NCBI GenBank assembly: GCA_963818445.1
Contig: CAWFSG010000010.1
Coordinates: forward strand, 124,001-188,000
Direction: 5' to 3'
Length of the DNA: 64,000 nucleotides
DNA from: Prado023 sp963818445
GTDB taxonomy: Bacteria > Actinomycetota > Actinomycetes > S36-B12 > CAIYMF01
The position numbers and the translations under genes are program-made. The first letter of the stretch is position 1. Each line of letters opens with the position of its first letter. Of this stretch, positions 38,384 through 46,969 are shown one piece after another. Under the pieces are notes generated by a model, which worked only from the letters and a program-made list of their open reading frames with translations, had not been told where the DNA came from and did no database searches.

Positions 38384-39255
38384 GCTACGGCCTGCCGGCG
38401 GAGGCCGCTCCACCCGCGCCCAACTGCTACCTGCACCCCGGGCGCGAGACGTGGATCCAGTGCACCCGGTGTGGTCGGCCGATCTGCCCGGAGTGCATGA
38501 CGGCTGCGGCTGTGGGCTACCAGTGTCCCGAGTGCGTGCGCGCCGGCGCAGCCTCGATCCCGACGCCGCGGACCGTGTTCGGCGGGACGCTGAGCCGCGA
38601 CGGCGCGGGCACGATGTCCCTGATGGGTGTCTGCGCGTTCCTGTTCGTCACGATCACGCTGCTCGACATGGCCGGCGGGCTCTCGCGCTGGGGGATGCAG
38701 CCGCTGGCGATCGCCCTGGATGACCAGTGGTTCCGGCTGATCTCCTCGATCTTCCTGCACGCGAATTGGCTGCACATCGGATTCAACATGTATGTGCTCT
38801 TCATCCTCGGCCCACCTCTGGAGCGTGTCCTGGGACATGGTCGGTTCCTGACCCTGTACCTGCTCTCCGGCATCGGCGGGTCAGTGGCCTCGTACTGGTT
38901 CTCCCCGGTGAACACCCTGTCGGTGGGGGCCAGTGGGGCGATCTTCGGCCTGATGACCGCGTGGATCGTCGTGGGGCGCCGCCTTGAACGCGACGTGACC
39001 CAGATCATCGTGCTGCTCGGGATCAACGTCGCCCTGGGGTTCTTCCTCGGCGGGGTGGACTGGCGAGCCCACCTCGGCGGTGCGGTGACCGGTGCGCTCG
39101 TCGCGCTGGTGCTCACCACGGGCCGGGGCCAGGAGGGCCGCGCCAAGGTGGGTCGACAGTCGGCGGCAGCGGGGGCGGTTCTCGTCGTGCTGATCGTGCT
39201 GACCGTCATCCGCACCTCACAGATCCAGGAGCTGGTCCCGGCGTTGGTCAGCTGA
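38380..39255 (+). CDS. Rhomboid intramembrane serine protease with zinc-binding N-terminus
   Basis: The predicted protein has 291 aa. Residues about 10-55 hold CYLHPGRETWIQCTRCGRPI and CPECMTAAAVGYQCPECV, a B-box-like zinc site. Six or seven helices follow. HANWLHIGFNMYVLF is a conserved loop, GASGAIFGLMTAW carries the catalytic serine (about 185), and RAHLGG the histidine (about 230). It cuts proteins within the membrane. Its substrates are unknown. Confidence 0.93.
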   Translation: MSYGLPAEAAPPAPNCYLHPGRETWIQCTRCGRPICPECMTAAAVGYQCPECVRAGAASIPTPRTVFGGTLSRDGAGTMSLMGVCAFLFVTITLLDMAGGLSRWGMQPLAIALDDQWFRLISSIFLHANWLHIGFNMYVLFILGPPLERVLGHGRFLTLYLLSGIGGSVASYWFSPVNTLSVGASGAIFGLMTAWIVVGRRLERDVTQIIVLLGINVALGFFLGGVDWRAHLGGAVTGALVALVLTTGRGQEGRAKVGRQSAAAGAVLVVLIVLTVIRTSQIQELVPALVS

Positions 39256-39300
39256 GGCCCCGGGGTACGATGCGGCCCTGTCGTGCCGAGAGAGGAATTC

Positions 39301-39555
39301 ATGCCGGAGTCCAAGGGCCGCGGAAAGCCGACGTCGAGCTCGCCGCCGCCAGTTCCCAAGAAGGACGTCCCCACGGCCTCCCCCCGCTGGCTGGTGCCTG
39401 TGATGTTGGCCTGCTTCATCATCGGGCTGCTGTGGATAGTCGCCTACTACATCGCGCCGGGGATGCCGGTCATGTCCAGCCTCGGCCGATGGAACATGGT
39501 GGTCGGGTTCGGCCTGATCATGGTCGGGTTCGGATTGTCGACGAAGTGGCGCTGA
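39301..39555 (+). CDS. crgA: Cell division protein CrgA
   Basis: The predicted protein has 84 aa. ATG 39301 follows GAGAGGA; an upstream in-frame codon at 39283 is less likely. A hydrophilic N-terminus is followed by SPRWLVPVMLACFIIGLLWI, then RWNMVVGFGLIMVGFGLSTK, giving two helices. CrgA joins the septal complex and helps place FtsI in mycobacteria. Its position near the origin matches Streptomyces and Mycobacterium. Confidence 0.95.
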   Translation: MPESKGRGKPTSSSPPPVPKKDVPTASPRWLVPVMLACFIIGLLWIVAYYIAPGMPVMSSLGRWNMVVGFGLIMVGFGLSTKWR

Positions 39556-39705
39556 GCCGGACAAATCCCCCCAATTCTCGTGAATCGGCCCAGATCCAGG
39601 TGAGATGGGTCACGTTCAGTCACGGTGGACCGTGAGGCGTCCGAGGGATCTCCCGTGGACTAATCGCCACGCAGAGTGACCGACCAGCCACTGGTGGCCA
39701 GCGAA

Positions 39706-39912
39706 TCACACAGATGTAATTCTGTCCCCAGGTGTGGATAACCCTGTGGACGACATACCGTCCACCGTCACGTCGGTGAACGGCAGACGGGGTTCGAGCC
39801 AGGGGAACACCCACGTGAACAGCACGAGGACGAGTCCGGCGAAGGCCACCGCGCAGATCAGTGCCCGCACGGCCGTGGGGCCAGGCAGGTGGTTCCAGAG
39901 CCAGCCGTACAT
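39706..39912 (-). CDS. Small membrane protein after the sortase
   Basis: The predicted protein has 68 aa. ATG 39912 directly follows the sortase stop (TAGATG), so it is probably read by re-initiation. One helix (VRALICAVAFAGLVLVLFTW) is followed by a short outer part. A similar small gene follows the sortase in other actinobacteria, but no function is known. Its last codons contain a perfect DnaA box. Confidence 0.7.
   Translation of the reverse strand: MYGWLWNHLPGPTAVRALICAVAFAGLVLVLFTWVFPWLEPRLPFTDVTVDGMSSTGLSTPGDRITSV
39733..39753 (+). promoter_or_regulatory. Two DnaA-box sequences, one perfect
   Basis: TGTGGATAA (39733-39741) matches the consensus exactly and TGTGGACGA (39745-39753) has two mismatches. 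They are in tandem inside the 3' end of the small membrane gene, about 11 kb from oriC. They could bind DnaA away from the origin. Confidence 0.5.
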
Positions 39913-40662
39913 CTATCCGCCCGCTTCGATCTCCGGCGGGATCTCCCCGGCGGCCTTGTCGTAACGTGTGGTGAGGTCGCCCCACCAGATCCACCGCGTC
40001 GTGCTGCCCCAGCGGGGATTGCAGGTGGTCAGCGTGATCAGCCGGTCTGCGGGCGTGGCGCCGGGGTCGCCCGGGACGGGGTCGATGACCCAGGTGTCCG
40101 TCGGGCGCACGATCTGGTCGCGCCGCAGCGTGTACTCGAACCACGAGTCCTGGGTCTCGACGAAGACCCGGTCACCGTCGCGGAGGCGGTCGATGTCGCG
40201 GAACGGCTCCCCGTTGGTCGCCCGGTGGGCCGCGACGGCGAAGTTCCCCTTCTCGCCGGGCAACTGGGACGTCGGGTAGTGACCGATCCCCCGCGCAAGG
40301 TCCGACAGTGCGACGCTCTCCAGGACCGGCATCCCCCACACCTTGTCACTCAGGCGCGGGATGTACATCAGGGCGAATGCGTTGCCGATCTCGGGGCGGG
40401 CCGGGGGGGTGTCCTCGTCTGCCTCGCCCGAGTCGCCCGAGTCACCGTCCGTGGGGCCCGGGCTGGCCCACGAGTCCTGCAGGTCGGACGCGACCTGGTC
40501 GGCGGCCCTCTGCGCGGTCACGTTGGTCCACAGCAGCTGATAGGCGACGAACAGCAGGAGCAGCACACCCAGCGTGATCAGCAGCTCGCCGAGGATTCCG
40601 ACGGCTGACCAGACGCGCGACGGTGGCCGGTGGGGGGCCTGCTCGGTCTGCGGGGCGGTCAT
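39913..40662 (-). CDS. Class E sortase
   Basis: The predicted protein has 249 aa. An N-terminal helix (LLITLGVLLLLFVAYQLLW) anchors it. The catalytic domain has FAVAAHRATNG (His) and LITLTTCNPRWGSTTRWIWW (Cys about 214 and Arg), the TLxTC pattern of sortases. Class E enzymes usually join LAXTG proteins to the wall. No substrate gene is visible here. It overlaps the DUF881 gene by ATGA. Confidence 0.93.
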   Translation of the reverse strand: MTAPQTEQAPHRPPSRVWSAVGILGELLITLGVLLLLFVAYQLLWTNVTAQRAADQVASDLQDSWASPGPTDGDSGDSGEADEDTPPARPEIGNAFALMYIPRLSDKVWGMPVLESVALSDLARGIGHYPTSQLPGEKGNFAVAAHRATNGEPFRDIDRLRDGDRVFVETQDSWFEYTLRRDQIVRPTDTWVIDPVPGDPGATPADRLITLTTCNPRWGSTTRWIWWGDLTTRYDKAAGEIPPEIEAGG

Positions 40663-41504
40663 CGGACAACCTGGGCGTCGTTGGTCGACAGCGGGCCGGT
40701 ATAGGCCGGGAGGACCTGCTCACGGGAGGTCTCCACCTCGTAGCGCATGCCCACGACCCCTGCCCACTGCCGGAAGAGCTGCACCGACTCGTCCTCGTCG
40801 AGTGCCGTCAGCATGCGGTCGAGGTCCCCGACCCCGGCGATGACGAACGGTGGGGAGTAGACCTGCCCCTGGAGGATGACGGTGTTCCCCACGCAGCGCA
40901 CCGAGCTCGAGTTGATCAATCGCTGGCCCATGACGGTGACCCCCGAGGCCCCCGAGCGCCAGAGGGCGTTGACCACGCCCTGCACGTCCTGCTGGTGGAC
41001 GATGTAGTCGTCCCCCGTGAGCCCGTCGGGCAGCGGGTTGGGCGCATCCGCATCGTCGAGTGTCACAGTGACACCGGGACCCTTGACCTCGGTCAGTCCC
41101 ACCACGGGGGCCAACTCGGCGATCTGCTCGTTGGTCTGCTCCAGGACGATCCCCGGATCATCCTGGGACTGCAGCGCTGCCAGCTCGGTGGTCAGGCGGT
41201 CGACATCGTCCTGCAGGCTGCTGTTCTGCTCCGCCCTGGCGATGATCGCGTCGCGCACGCCCCCGGTGCGGTCCAGGCGCAGGATCCCGTCCTCGGACGC
41301 CGTGGCACTGGCGATGAACATCGCCCCGGCCATGGCGAAGACCGCGCCAGCGACGAGATCGGGCCAGCGCACCCGGCGCCTGCGCCGGACGGTCCGTTCC
41401 GCAGCAGCGGCGCCCTCCGGCGGGTCCAGGACCTCGGTCCCAGGCGCAGGCGAACGCCCCGGTTCCGCGGATCCGGGGCCGGGCGCGCCAAGCGGGGAGT
41501 GCAC
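40659..41504 (-). CDS. DUF881 family membrane protein
   Basis: The predicted protein has 281 aa from GTG 41504, with TACCGT ending 6 nt upstream. A basic stretch precedes one helix (LVAGAVFAMAGAMFIASATA), a coiled coil (AEQNSSLQDDVDRLTTELAA) and the DUF881 domain (VTLDDADAPNPL, NALWRSGASGVTVMGQRL). The family is common in actinobacteria near division genes, and its fold is ACT-like. The role is unclear. It starts the sortase operon and faces trpG. Confidence 0.9.
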   Translation of the reverse strand: MHSPLGAPGPGSAEPGRSPAPGTEVLDPPEGAAAAERTVRRRRRVRWPDLVAGAVFAMAGAMFIASATASEDGILRLDRTGGVRDAIIARAEQNSSLQDDVDRLTTELAALQSQDDPGIVLEQTNEQIAELAPVVGLTEVKGPGVTVTLDDADAPNPLPDGLTGDDYIVHQQDVQGVVNALWRSGASGVTVMGQRLINSSSVRCVGNTVILQGQVYSPPFVIAGVGDLDRMLTALDEDESVQLFRQWAGVVGMRYEVETSREQVLPAYTGPLSTNDAQVVR

Positions 41505-41533
41505 GGGACTACGGTACCCGCGACAATGGGTCC

Positions 41534-42169
41534 GTGACTGCACGCATCCTGATCGTGGACAACTACGACTCCTTCGTCTTCAACCTCGCCCAGTACCTCG
41601 CCCAACTCGGTGCGCAGGTCGATGTCCGGCGCAATGACGAGGTGTCCACCGGGGACGCCGGCAGCTACGACGGCGTGCTCCTGTCGCCCGGACCGGGTGA
41701 CCCCCACGATGCCGGGGTGTGCATGGACATGGTCAGCGCGTGCGCTGGGACGGTCCCGCTGTTCGGGGTCTGCCTGGGGCATCAGGCGATCGGTGCGGTG
41801 TTCGGCGGGATCGTCTCGCGCGCTCCGGAGCTGCTGCACGGCAAGACCTCGATGGTGCACCACACCGGAGCCGGGGTCCTGGCCGGGCTGCCCGACCCGT
41901 TCCGGGCCACCCGCTACCACTCGTTGGCCGTTGAGCGAGCGTCCGTCCCCCAGGAGCTGGAGATCACGGGCTGGACGGACTCCGGCGTCGTGATGGCGCT
42001 CCGGCACCGCGAGTACGACATCGAGGGCGTCCAGTTCCATCCCGAGTCCGTGCTCACGCAGGGCGGTCACCTGATGTTGGCCAACTGGCTGGCTCGGTGC
42101 GGTGATCCGGATGCGGTGCGGCGTGCTGACGGGTTGGCCCCCGTCGTGGGTGCGGCCTCGAGCACCTGA
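41534..42169 (+). CDS. trpG: Glutamine amidotransferase of anthranilate/aminodeoxychorismate synthase
   Basis: The predicted protein has 211 aa. ILIVDNYDSFVFNLAQYLAQ starts the class I glutamine amidotransferase domain. LFGVCLGHQAIG holds the nucleophile cysteine, and VQFHPESVLT the His-Glu pair. It supplies ammonia to TrpE or PabB for tryptophan or folate; no partner gene is nearby, so trpG and pabA cannot be told apart. GACAAT ends 6 nt before GTG 41534. Confidence 0.93.
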   Translation: MTARILIVDNYDSFVFNLAQYLAQLGAQVDVRRNDEVSTGDAGSYDGVLLSPGPGDPHDAGVCMDMVSACAGTVPLFGVCLGHQAIGAVFGGIVSRAPELLHGKTSMVHHTGAGVLAGLPDPFRATRYHSLAVERASVPQELEITGWTDSGVVMALRHREYDIEGVQFHPESVLTQGGHLMLANWLARCGDPDAVRRADGLAPVVGAASST

Positions 42170-42222
42170 GCCCCTCCGGCGAGCCCGGGTGGCGACCGAT
42201 CGGGTACCCGCGGGCGTCGGGC

Positions 42223-43389
42223 TCAGCCGAAGACCGCGCGTAGCCGGCCGACAGCCTCGCGCAGCACCTCCGGGCGCTTGCAGAAGGCCCACCTGACCCA
42301 GGTGTGTCCGACGGACCGGTCATCGCAGAACGGGGCCACGGGGATGGCGACCACGCCCGCCCGGCCGGGCAGCTCAGCACAGAACTGCTCCCCGCTGAGG
42401 TACCCCACGGAGGTGACATCGGTGAGCAGGAAGTAGGTCCCCTCGCTCGGCAGCACCGTGAGACCGAGACCGGCCAGCCCGTCGGCGAGCAGGTCGCGCT
42501 GACGGGCCAGCGTGCCGCGGACGGTGTCCCAGTGCGCATCGGGCAGCGCGGTCAGTCCCTCGGCCACGGCCCACTGGAACGGCCCACCGGAGACGTAGCT
42601 CAGGTGCTGGCGGATGACCCGCACAGCGCCGATCAGGTCCGCAGGGCCTGTTGCCCATCCCACCTTCCACCCGGTGAACGACAGGCTCTTGCCGGCGGAG
42701 CCCACGGTGATCGTGCGTTCGGCCATGCCCGGCAGGGTGGCGATGGGCACGTGCGGGTGTCCGTCGAACCAGAGGTGCTCGTAGGCCTCGTCGGAGAGCA
42801 CCACGAGGTCGGCGGCGACTGCCTCCCGGGCGATGGCCGCAAGCTCTGCGCCAGTGAGGACCGAGCCCGAGGGGTTGTGCGGTGAGTTGACGATCAGCAT
42901 CCGGCTGCGCGCGGTGATGCGCGCCCGGAGGGCCATCGGATCGGGCCGGAATGTCCCTGGGACAGGGGGGACACTGACGCGGACCCCTCCGGCGAGATCG
43001 ATGGCGGCGGCGTAGAGGTCGAACCAGGGCTCGAGGACCAGGACCTCGTCCCCGGGCTCCACGAAGGCCAGGACGCTGGCGACGATCGCCTCCGAGGCAC
43101 CGGTGGTCACGACCACATCCGTGGCCGGATCCCACCCCATCCCGTACCACCTCTGCTGGTGCGCGCAGATCGCCCGGCGGAGCTCGGGCAGACCGTGGAC
43201 GGGCGGGTACTGCGCTCCTCGGCCCTCGGCGATGGCCGCCAGGGCGGCGTCGCGCACGAGCTCCGGCCCGTCGGTGTCCGGGAATCCCTGGCCGAGGTTG
43301 ACGGCCCCGACCGAGGACGCCAGGGCCGACATCTCACCGAAGATGCTGCGGCGATGGGGCTGCATTCGAGCCACGAGGGGGTGGGTCAT
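42223..43389 (-). CDS. PLP-dependent aminotransferase (class I/II)
   Basis: The predicted protein has 388 aa from ATG 43389. NLGQGFPDTDGPELVRDAAL is the N-terminal motif, NSPHNPSGSVL lies in the cofactor pocket, and TVGSAGKSLSFTGWKVGW holds the PLP lysine. It resembles DapC-type succinyldiaminopimelate and kynurenine/methionine aminotransferases. With lysC and asd nearby a role in the lysine/diaminopimelate route is possible but unproved. Confidence 0.9.
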   Translation of the reverse strand: MTHPLVARMQPHRRSIFGEMSALASSVGAVNLGQGFPDTDGPELVRDAALAAIAEGRGAQYPPVHGLPELRRAICAHQQRWYGMGWDPATDVVVTTGASEAIVASVLAFVEPGDEVLVLEPWFDLYAAAIDLAGGVRVSVPPVPGTFRPDPMALRARITARSRMLIVNSPHNPSGSVLTGAELAAIAREAVAADLVVLSDEAYEHLWFDGHPHVPIATLPGMAERTITVGSAGKSLSFTGWKVGWATGPADLIGAVRVIRQHLSYVSGGPFQWAVAEGLTALPDAHWDTVRGTLARQRDLLADGLAGLGLTVLPSEGTYFLLTDVTSVGYLSGEQFCAELPGRAGVVAIPVAPFCDDRSVGHTWVRWAFCKRPEVLREAVGRLRAVFG

Positions 43390-43429
43390 TGGCCCACCCC
43401 ACGGGACATGTGTCGTAGGGACACGCGGG

Positions 43430-44203
43430 TCACCGACGACCGGAGCGGGACCGGGTGATCCGGGTTCCGGCCATGCGCAGGAGGGGACGCGGCGTGTACT
43501 GGGCGACCAGCGCCAGGGAGCCGTACCGCTTGGACGGCACACTGACCGCATGCCCGTCGCGGGCATCCCGGAGACCATCCCGGGCCACCCGACGCGCATC
43601 GAGCCACGCCCACTGGGGGAGGAACACCACGTCCATGTCAGCGCGCTCGTGGAACTCCGTGTGGGTGAACCCCGGGCAGACCGCCGTGGCGCTCACCCCG
43701 GTCCCGGACAGCTCGGCACCGAGGCCCTCGGTGAAGACGGTCACCCACGACTTTGCTGCCGCATAGGTGCCGATCGGCACCCACCCGGCGACGCTGGACA
43801 CGTTGAGCACGATCCCGTGCCCCCGCTGCACCATCCCGGGCAGCGCGGCATGGGTCAGTCGCAGGGTGGCCCGGACGAGCACATCGAGCAGGCGTTCCTC
43901 GTCGGACAGGTCACCTGCGACGAAGTCCTGGTTGACGCCGAACCCGGCGTTGTTCACCAGGACGTCGATGGGACGTGACCCGTCGGCCACCCGGTCCATC
44001 ACAGCCCGGCAGCCGGGGTCGGTGGCCAGGTCGGCGGTCAGGACCTCGACCGTGATGCCGTGCTCGGCGGCGAGCCGTTCGGCGAGGGCCTCGAGCCGCT
44101 CGGTGGTGCGGGCCACCAGGACGAGGTCCGAGCCCTCGCTGGCCAGCTCCTCGGCGAACGCCAGGCCGATGCCGGCGGTGGCGCCGGTGATGCATGCAGT
44201 CAT
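43430..44203 (-). CDS. Short-chain dehydrogenase/reductase
   Basis: The predicted protein has 257 aa. ITGATAGIGLAFAEEL binds NAD(P), VLVNNAGFG is the NNAG motif, and VSSVAGWVPIGTYAAAKSWV has the catalytic Ser and YxxxK. The classical SDR fold is complete. The basic C-terminal tail is short. The substrate is unknown. CACACT ends 6 nt before the ATG. Confidence 0.92.
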   Translation of the reverse strand: MTACITGATAGIGLAFAEELASEGSDLVLVARTTERLEALAERLAAEHGITVEVLTADLATDPGCRAVMDRVADGSRPIDVLVNNAGFGVNQDFVAGDLSDEERLLDVLVRATLRLTHAALPGMVQRGHGIVLNVSSVAGWVPIGTYAAAKSWVTVFTEGLGAELSGTGVSATAVCPGFTHTEFHERADMDVVFLPQWAWLDARRVARDGLRDARDGHAVSVPSKRYGSLALVAQYTPRPLLRMAGTRITRSRSGRR

Positions 44204-44225
44204 GGCCCCAGTGTGCCCCAGCCAG

Positions 44226-44738
44226 TCAGGGCATCGAGTCGGGCCAGCCCTTGGCGATCTCGGTCACGGCGGTGATCGGATCGCCCTGGACCGTCGACCA
44301 CCCGCGCAGCCGCGCTGCTGCCGCCGGTGCGCCGTCGGAGTCCGGGCTGGTCACGTGGACCACGGGGGCATCGGGCCAGTCCGTGCCCGCCCGGCTCGGG
44401 TCCGGCAGGGGTCCGTCCACCAGGATGTAGGCCACGACGCTGCGGCGCGAGGCCCGCTGGGAGAACCCGAGGGCGGGAATGGCCCGGTTCGCCTCCCCCG
44501 AGCTCACCAGGATCAGCGGGCCCTCCACCTGCGCCGCCGTGATGGCGATGGCCTGGTCGGCCACCCAGGAGGCGATCCCCAGGCGTTCGTCAGTTGCCTC
44601 TGCGCCTGCGCGTGGCGCCATGTGCGGGATCACCACGCGGATCCCCCAACCGGCCAGGACGCCTGCCAGCTCGCGGCGCGGCCCGTCGGGGGCGCCCGGG
44701 TCGAGTGTGGGGCACAGGACGACAGTGACGCCGGGCAT
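44226..44738 (-). CDS. Uncharacterised alpha/beta-hydrolase-like protein
   Basis: The predicted protein has 170 aa. The start VTVVLCPTLDPGAPDG and LILVSSGEANRAIPALGFSQ (a possible nucleophile elbow, SSGEAN) suggest a short alpha/beta-hydrolase fold, but a clear catalytic triad cannot be assigned. It starts one base after the pyrE stop, so it is translated with it. I do not recognise the family. Confidence 0.6.
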   Translation of the reverse strand: MPGVTVVLCPTLDPGAPDGPRRELAGVLAGWGIRVVIPHMAPRAGAEATDERLGIASWVADQAIAITAAQVEGPLILVSSGEANRAIPALGFSQRASRRSVVAYILVDGPLPDPSRAGTDWPDAPVVHVTSPDSDGAPAAAARLRGWSTVQGDPITAVTEIAKGWPDSMP

Positions 44739-44739
44739 G

Positions 44740-45279
44740 TCAGTCGAGACCCAGATCGGCCAGCTGGTACGCGGCCCGGTACTCCAGTCCTGCCTCCGCG
44801 ATCATCCCGGCGGCGCCGCGCTCGACGATCACAGCCACCCCCACCACCTCGGCGCCCGCCTCCCGCAGCGCCTCAACGGCGGTCATCACCGAGCCGCCGG
44901 TCGTCGAGGTGTCCTCCACGGCCAGGACCCGCCGGCCCGCGACATCCGGGCCCTCGATGCGCCGCTGCAGACCGTGGGCCTTCTCAGCCTTGCGGACCAC
45001 GAAGGCGTCCAACTGGCGGCCGCGGGCCGCTGCGGCGTGCAGCATCGCAGTGGCCACGGGATCCGCGCCCAGAGTCAGCCCGCCCACCGCGTCATAGGAC
45101 AGGTCCGCGGTCAGGTCGAGCATGACCTCACCCACGAGAGGCGCCGCGTGCCCGTCCAGGGTCACCCGGCGCAGGTCCACGTAGTAGTCGGCCTCCCGTC
45201 CCGAGGACAGCACGACCTTGCCGTGCACGACGGCCTTGGTCCGGATCTGGTCGAGGAGTTGCTCACGCGCGTCAGTCAC
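44740..45279 (-). CDS. pyrE: Orotate phosphoribosyltransferase
   Basis: The predicted protein has 179 aa from GTG 45279. TAGGGT ends 7 nt upstream, so a leaderless start is likely and the longer frame is not used. SSGREADYYVDLRRVTL binds orotate. VLAVEDTSTTGGSVMTAVEA is the PRPP site. It makes OMP from orotate and PRPP in pyrimidine synthesis. Confidence 0.93.
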   Translation of the reverse strand: MTDAREQLLDQIRTKAVVHGKVVLSSGREADYYVDLRRVTLDGHAAPLVGEVMLDLTADLSYDAVGGLTLGADPVATAMLHAAAARGRQLDAFVVRKAEKAHGLQRRIEGPDVAGRRVLAVEDTSTTGGSVMTAVEALREAGAEVVGVAVIVERGAAGMIAEAGLEYRAAYQLADLGLD

Positions 45280-45342
45280 GTCAGCAACCCTAGGTCCTGC
45301 GTGGGGATGGCGGTCGCAGCGCCGCACAGCGCCGAGCCGGTG

Positions 45343-46035
45343 TCAGGAGGCGGGCTCGACCGCTGCTGCGGCCTTCGACTCGCGGCGGTGGCGGAATGTC
45401 TCGAACCCGATGGGGATGATCGACAGCGCCACGATGCCGATGAGGATCAGCTCGATGTGGTCCTTCACGAACGGGATGGTGCCCAGGTAGTAGCCCAGCA
45501 GGGTGACCCCGGTGGCCCAGAGGACTCCGCCGATCGTGGAGTACAGGGCGTAGGTGCGCAGGTCCATGCGCCCGACACCGGCCATGGCGGTGATGAATGT
45601 GCGCACGATCGGCACGAACCGGGCCAGCACGATCGCCCGGGACCCGTACTTCGCGAAGAAGGAGTGGGTCTTGTCGACGTACTCCCGGCGGAAGAGCCGC
45701 GAGTCCGGCCGGTTGAACAGCGGCGGGCCGGCGCGATAGCCGATCCAGTAGCCCGTGAGGTTGCCCGCGACAGCGGCCAGGGACAGCAGCACGCAGGCCA
45801 CCTGGATGGGGATGTCGATCACGCCGCTGGCGATGAACAGGCCCACCATGAACAGCAGCGAGTCGCCGGGCAGGAAGAACCCGATCAGCAGCCCGCACTC
45901 GGCGAAGATGATGCCCAGGGCGATCCAGAACGCCGCCGTGCCGAACCGGTCGAGGTTCTGCGGATCCAGCCAGTCAGGGCCCAGTGTGCTCACGATCGTC
46001 GGGACCGCTGACGCGACGGACAGGCTCAGGCTCAC
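45343..46035 (-). CDS. DedA family membrane protein
   Basis: The predicted protein has 230 aa. FAECGLLIGFFLPGDSLLF and RFVPIVRTFITAMAGVGRMD are the DedA/VTT signatures, with about five helices. Members take part in lipid-carrier recycling and membrane homeostasis; some flip undecaprenyl phosphate. TAACCT ends 6 nt before GTG 46035. The small gap to trmH suggests co-transcription. Confidence 0.92.
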   Translation of the reverse strand: MSLSLSVASAVPTIVSTLGPDWLDPQNLDRFGTAAFWIALGIIFAECGLLIGFFLPGDSLLFMVGLFIASGVIDIPIQVACVLLSLAAVAGNLTGYWIGYRAGPPLFNRPDSRLFRREYVDKTHSFFAKYGSRAIVLARFVPIVRTFITAMAGVGRMDLRTYALYSTIGGVLWATGVTLLGYYLGTIPFVKDHIELILIGIVALSIIPIGFETFRHRRESKAAAAVEPAS

Positions 46036-46044
46036 CTCACAAGG

Positions 46045-46656
46045 TTACCCCGCGTCGTGGCCGGCCGGACCCAGGTGAGTCCGGGCCCAGCTGTGCATGG
46101 CGATGGCAGCCGCAGCCGCCACGTTGATCGATCGGGTGGACCCGTACTGGCTGATGGACAGCACCGCGTCGGCCCCCTCGATCGCCTGCGCGCTCAGTCC
46201 GGGGCCCTCCTGCCCGAACAGAAGGACGCACCCGCGCGGCATCTCGTACTCGTCGATGGGGATCGCACCCGGCACGACGTCGATCGCCAGGATCGCAAGG
46301 CCCTGCCCCTGGGCCCAGCCCTGCAGGTCCGCGGCGTCGGGATGGTGGGTGATGCTCAGGTAGGCGTCGGTGACCATTGCCCCACGCCGGTTCCAGCGGC
46401 GCCGCCCCACGACGTGCACACCCGCGACGTTGAACGCGTTGGCGGTCCGCACGATCGAGCCGATGTTGAGGTCGTGCTCGATGTTCTCGATCGCCACGTG
46501 CAGCGGGGAGCGCCGGGCGTCGAGGTCCGCGACGATGGCCGGCACCGTCCAGTAGCGGTAGGCGTCGACGACGTTGCGGGCATCGCCCTGGGCAAGCAGG
46601 TCCGGGTCCAGCCGTGGGTCGTCCGGCCAGGGCAGGGGGTGGGGTCCGACGGGCAC
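46045..46656 (-). CDS. SpoU/TrmH-type RNA 2'-O-methyltransferase
   Basis: The predicted protein has 203 aa from GTG 46656 (VPVGPHPLPWPDDPRLD), where TACCCT ends 6 nt upstream. The open frame continues across tRNA-Ser on the other strand and is not coding there. SPOUT motifs NIGSIVRTANAFNVAGVHVV, CVLLFGQEGPGLS and YGSTRSINVAAAAAIAMHSW form the knotted SAM site. The RNA target (rRNA or tRNA) is unknown. Confidence 0.9.
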   Translation of the reverse strand: MPVGPHPLPWPDDPRLDPDLLAQGDARNVVDAYRYWTVPAIVADLDARRSPLHVAIENIEHDLNIGSIVRTANAFNVAGVHVVGRRRWNRRGAMVTDAYLSITHHPDAADLQGWAQGQGLAILAIDVVPGAIPIDEYEMPRGCVLLFGQEGPGLSAQAIEGADAVLSISQYGSTRSINVAAAAAIAMHSWARTHLGPAGHDAG

Positions 46657-46715
46657 GGGCCAAGGGTACGAGCGCGATTTCGCCCCGCGGGACCCACCGC
46701 CGTAGAATTCTCGGC

Positions 46716-46803
46716 GGTGGCGTGTCCGAGCGGCCAAAGGAGCACGACTCGAAATCGTGTGTGGGTGATGAGCCCACCGTGGGTTCGAATCCCACCGCCA
46801 CCG
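46716..46803 (+). tRNA. tRNA-Ser (CGA)
   Basis: It is an 88-nt class II tRNA. Acceptor GGTGGCG pairs with CGCCACC, anticodon loop CTCGAAA gives CGA, there is a long variable arm, and the T arm is GTGGG/CCCAC with TTCGAAT. Discriminator G and no CCA. A TAGAAT -10 box lies at 46703-46708, only 7 nt before the mature end. Confidence 0.96.
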
Positions 46804-46837
46804 CCGCGCCTGCGCATCGACCCAGTCGGGTCGCACC

Positions 46838-46866
46838 GGTCCCGGGCCCCTGGCGGGTCCGGGACC
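46838..46866 (+). terminator. Terminator after tRNA-Ser
   Basis: The arms GGTCCCGGGCCC and GGGTCCGGGACC pair over 12 positions (one G-U) around a 5-base loop, 34 bp after the tRNA. Confidence 0.65.
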
Positions 46867-46905
46867 ACGTGTGTTCGAGCCCGTGCGCCGTGGCCACTGG
46901 CCGCG

Positions 46906-46942
46906 TAGGCTTGCCGGTGTTGGCGTGCGACCCACGGCCAAC
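46906..46942 (+). promoter_or_regulatory. Ferritin promoter with a dyad at the start site
   Basis: TAGGCT (46906-46911) is a likely -10 box. GTTGGC (46919-46924) and GCCAAC (46937-46942) form an inverted repeat over the expected transcription start. It does not match the IdeR iron box, but could be an operator. Confidence 0.35.
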
Positions 46943-46969
46943 TCCCGTCGACGTTCCAGGAGTCCGTCA

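Noticed and set aside
39805..39830. Second parS-like sequence CCCACGTGAACA
   Set aside because: Only the central CACGTG and one arm agree; it falls well short of the 16-bp consensus.
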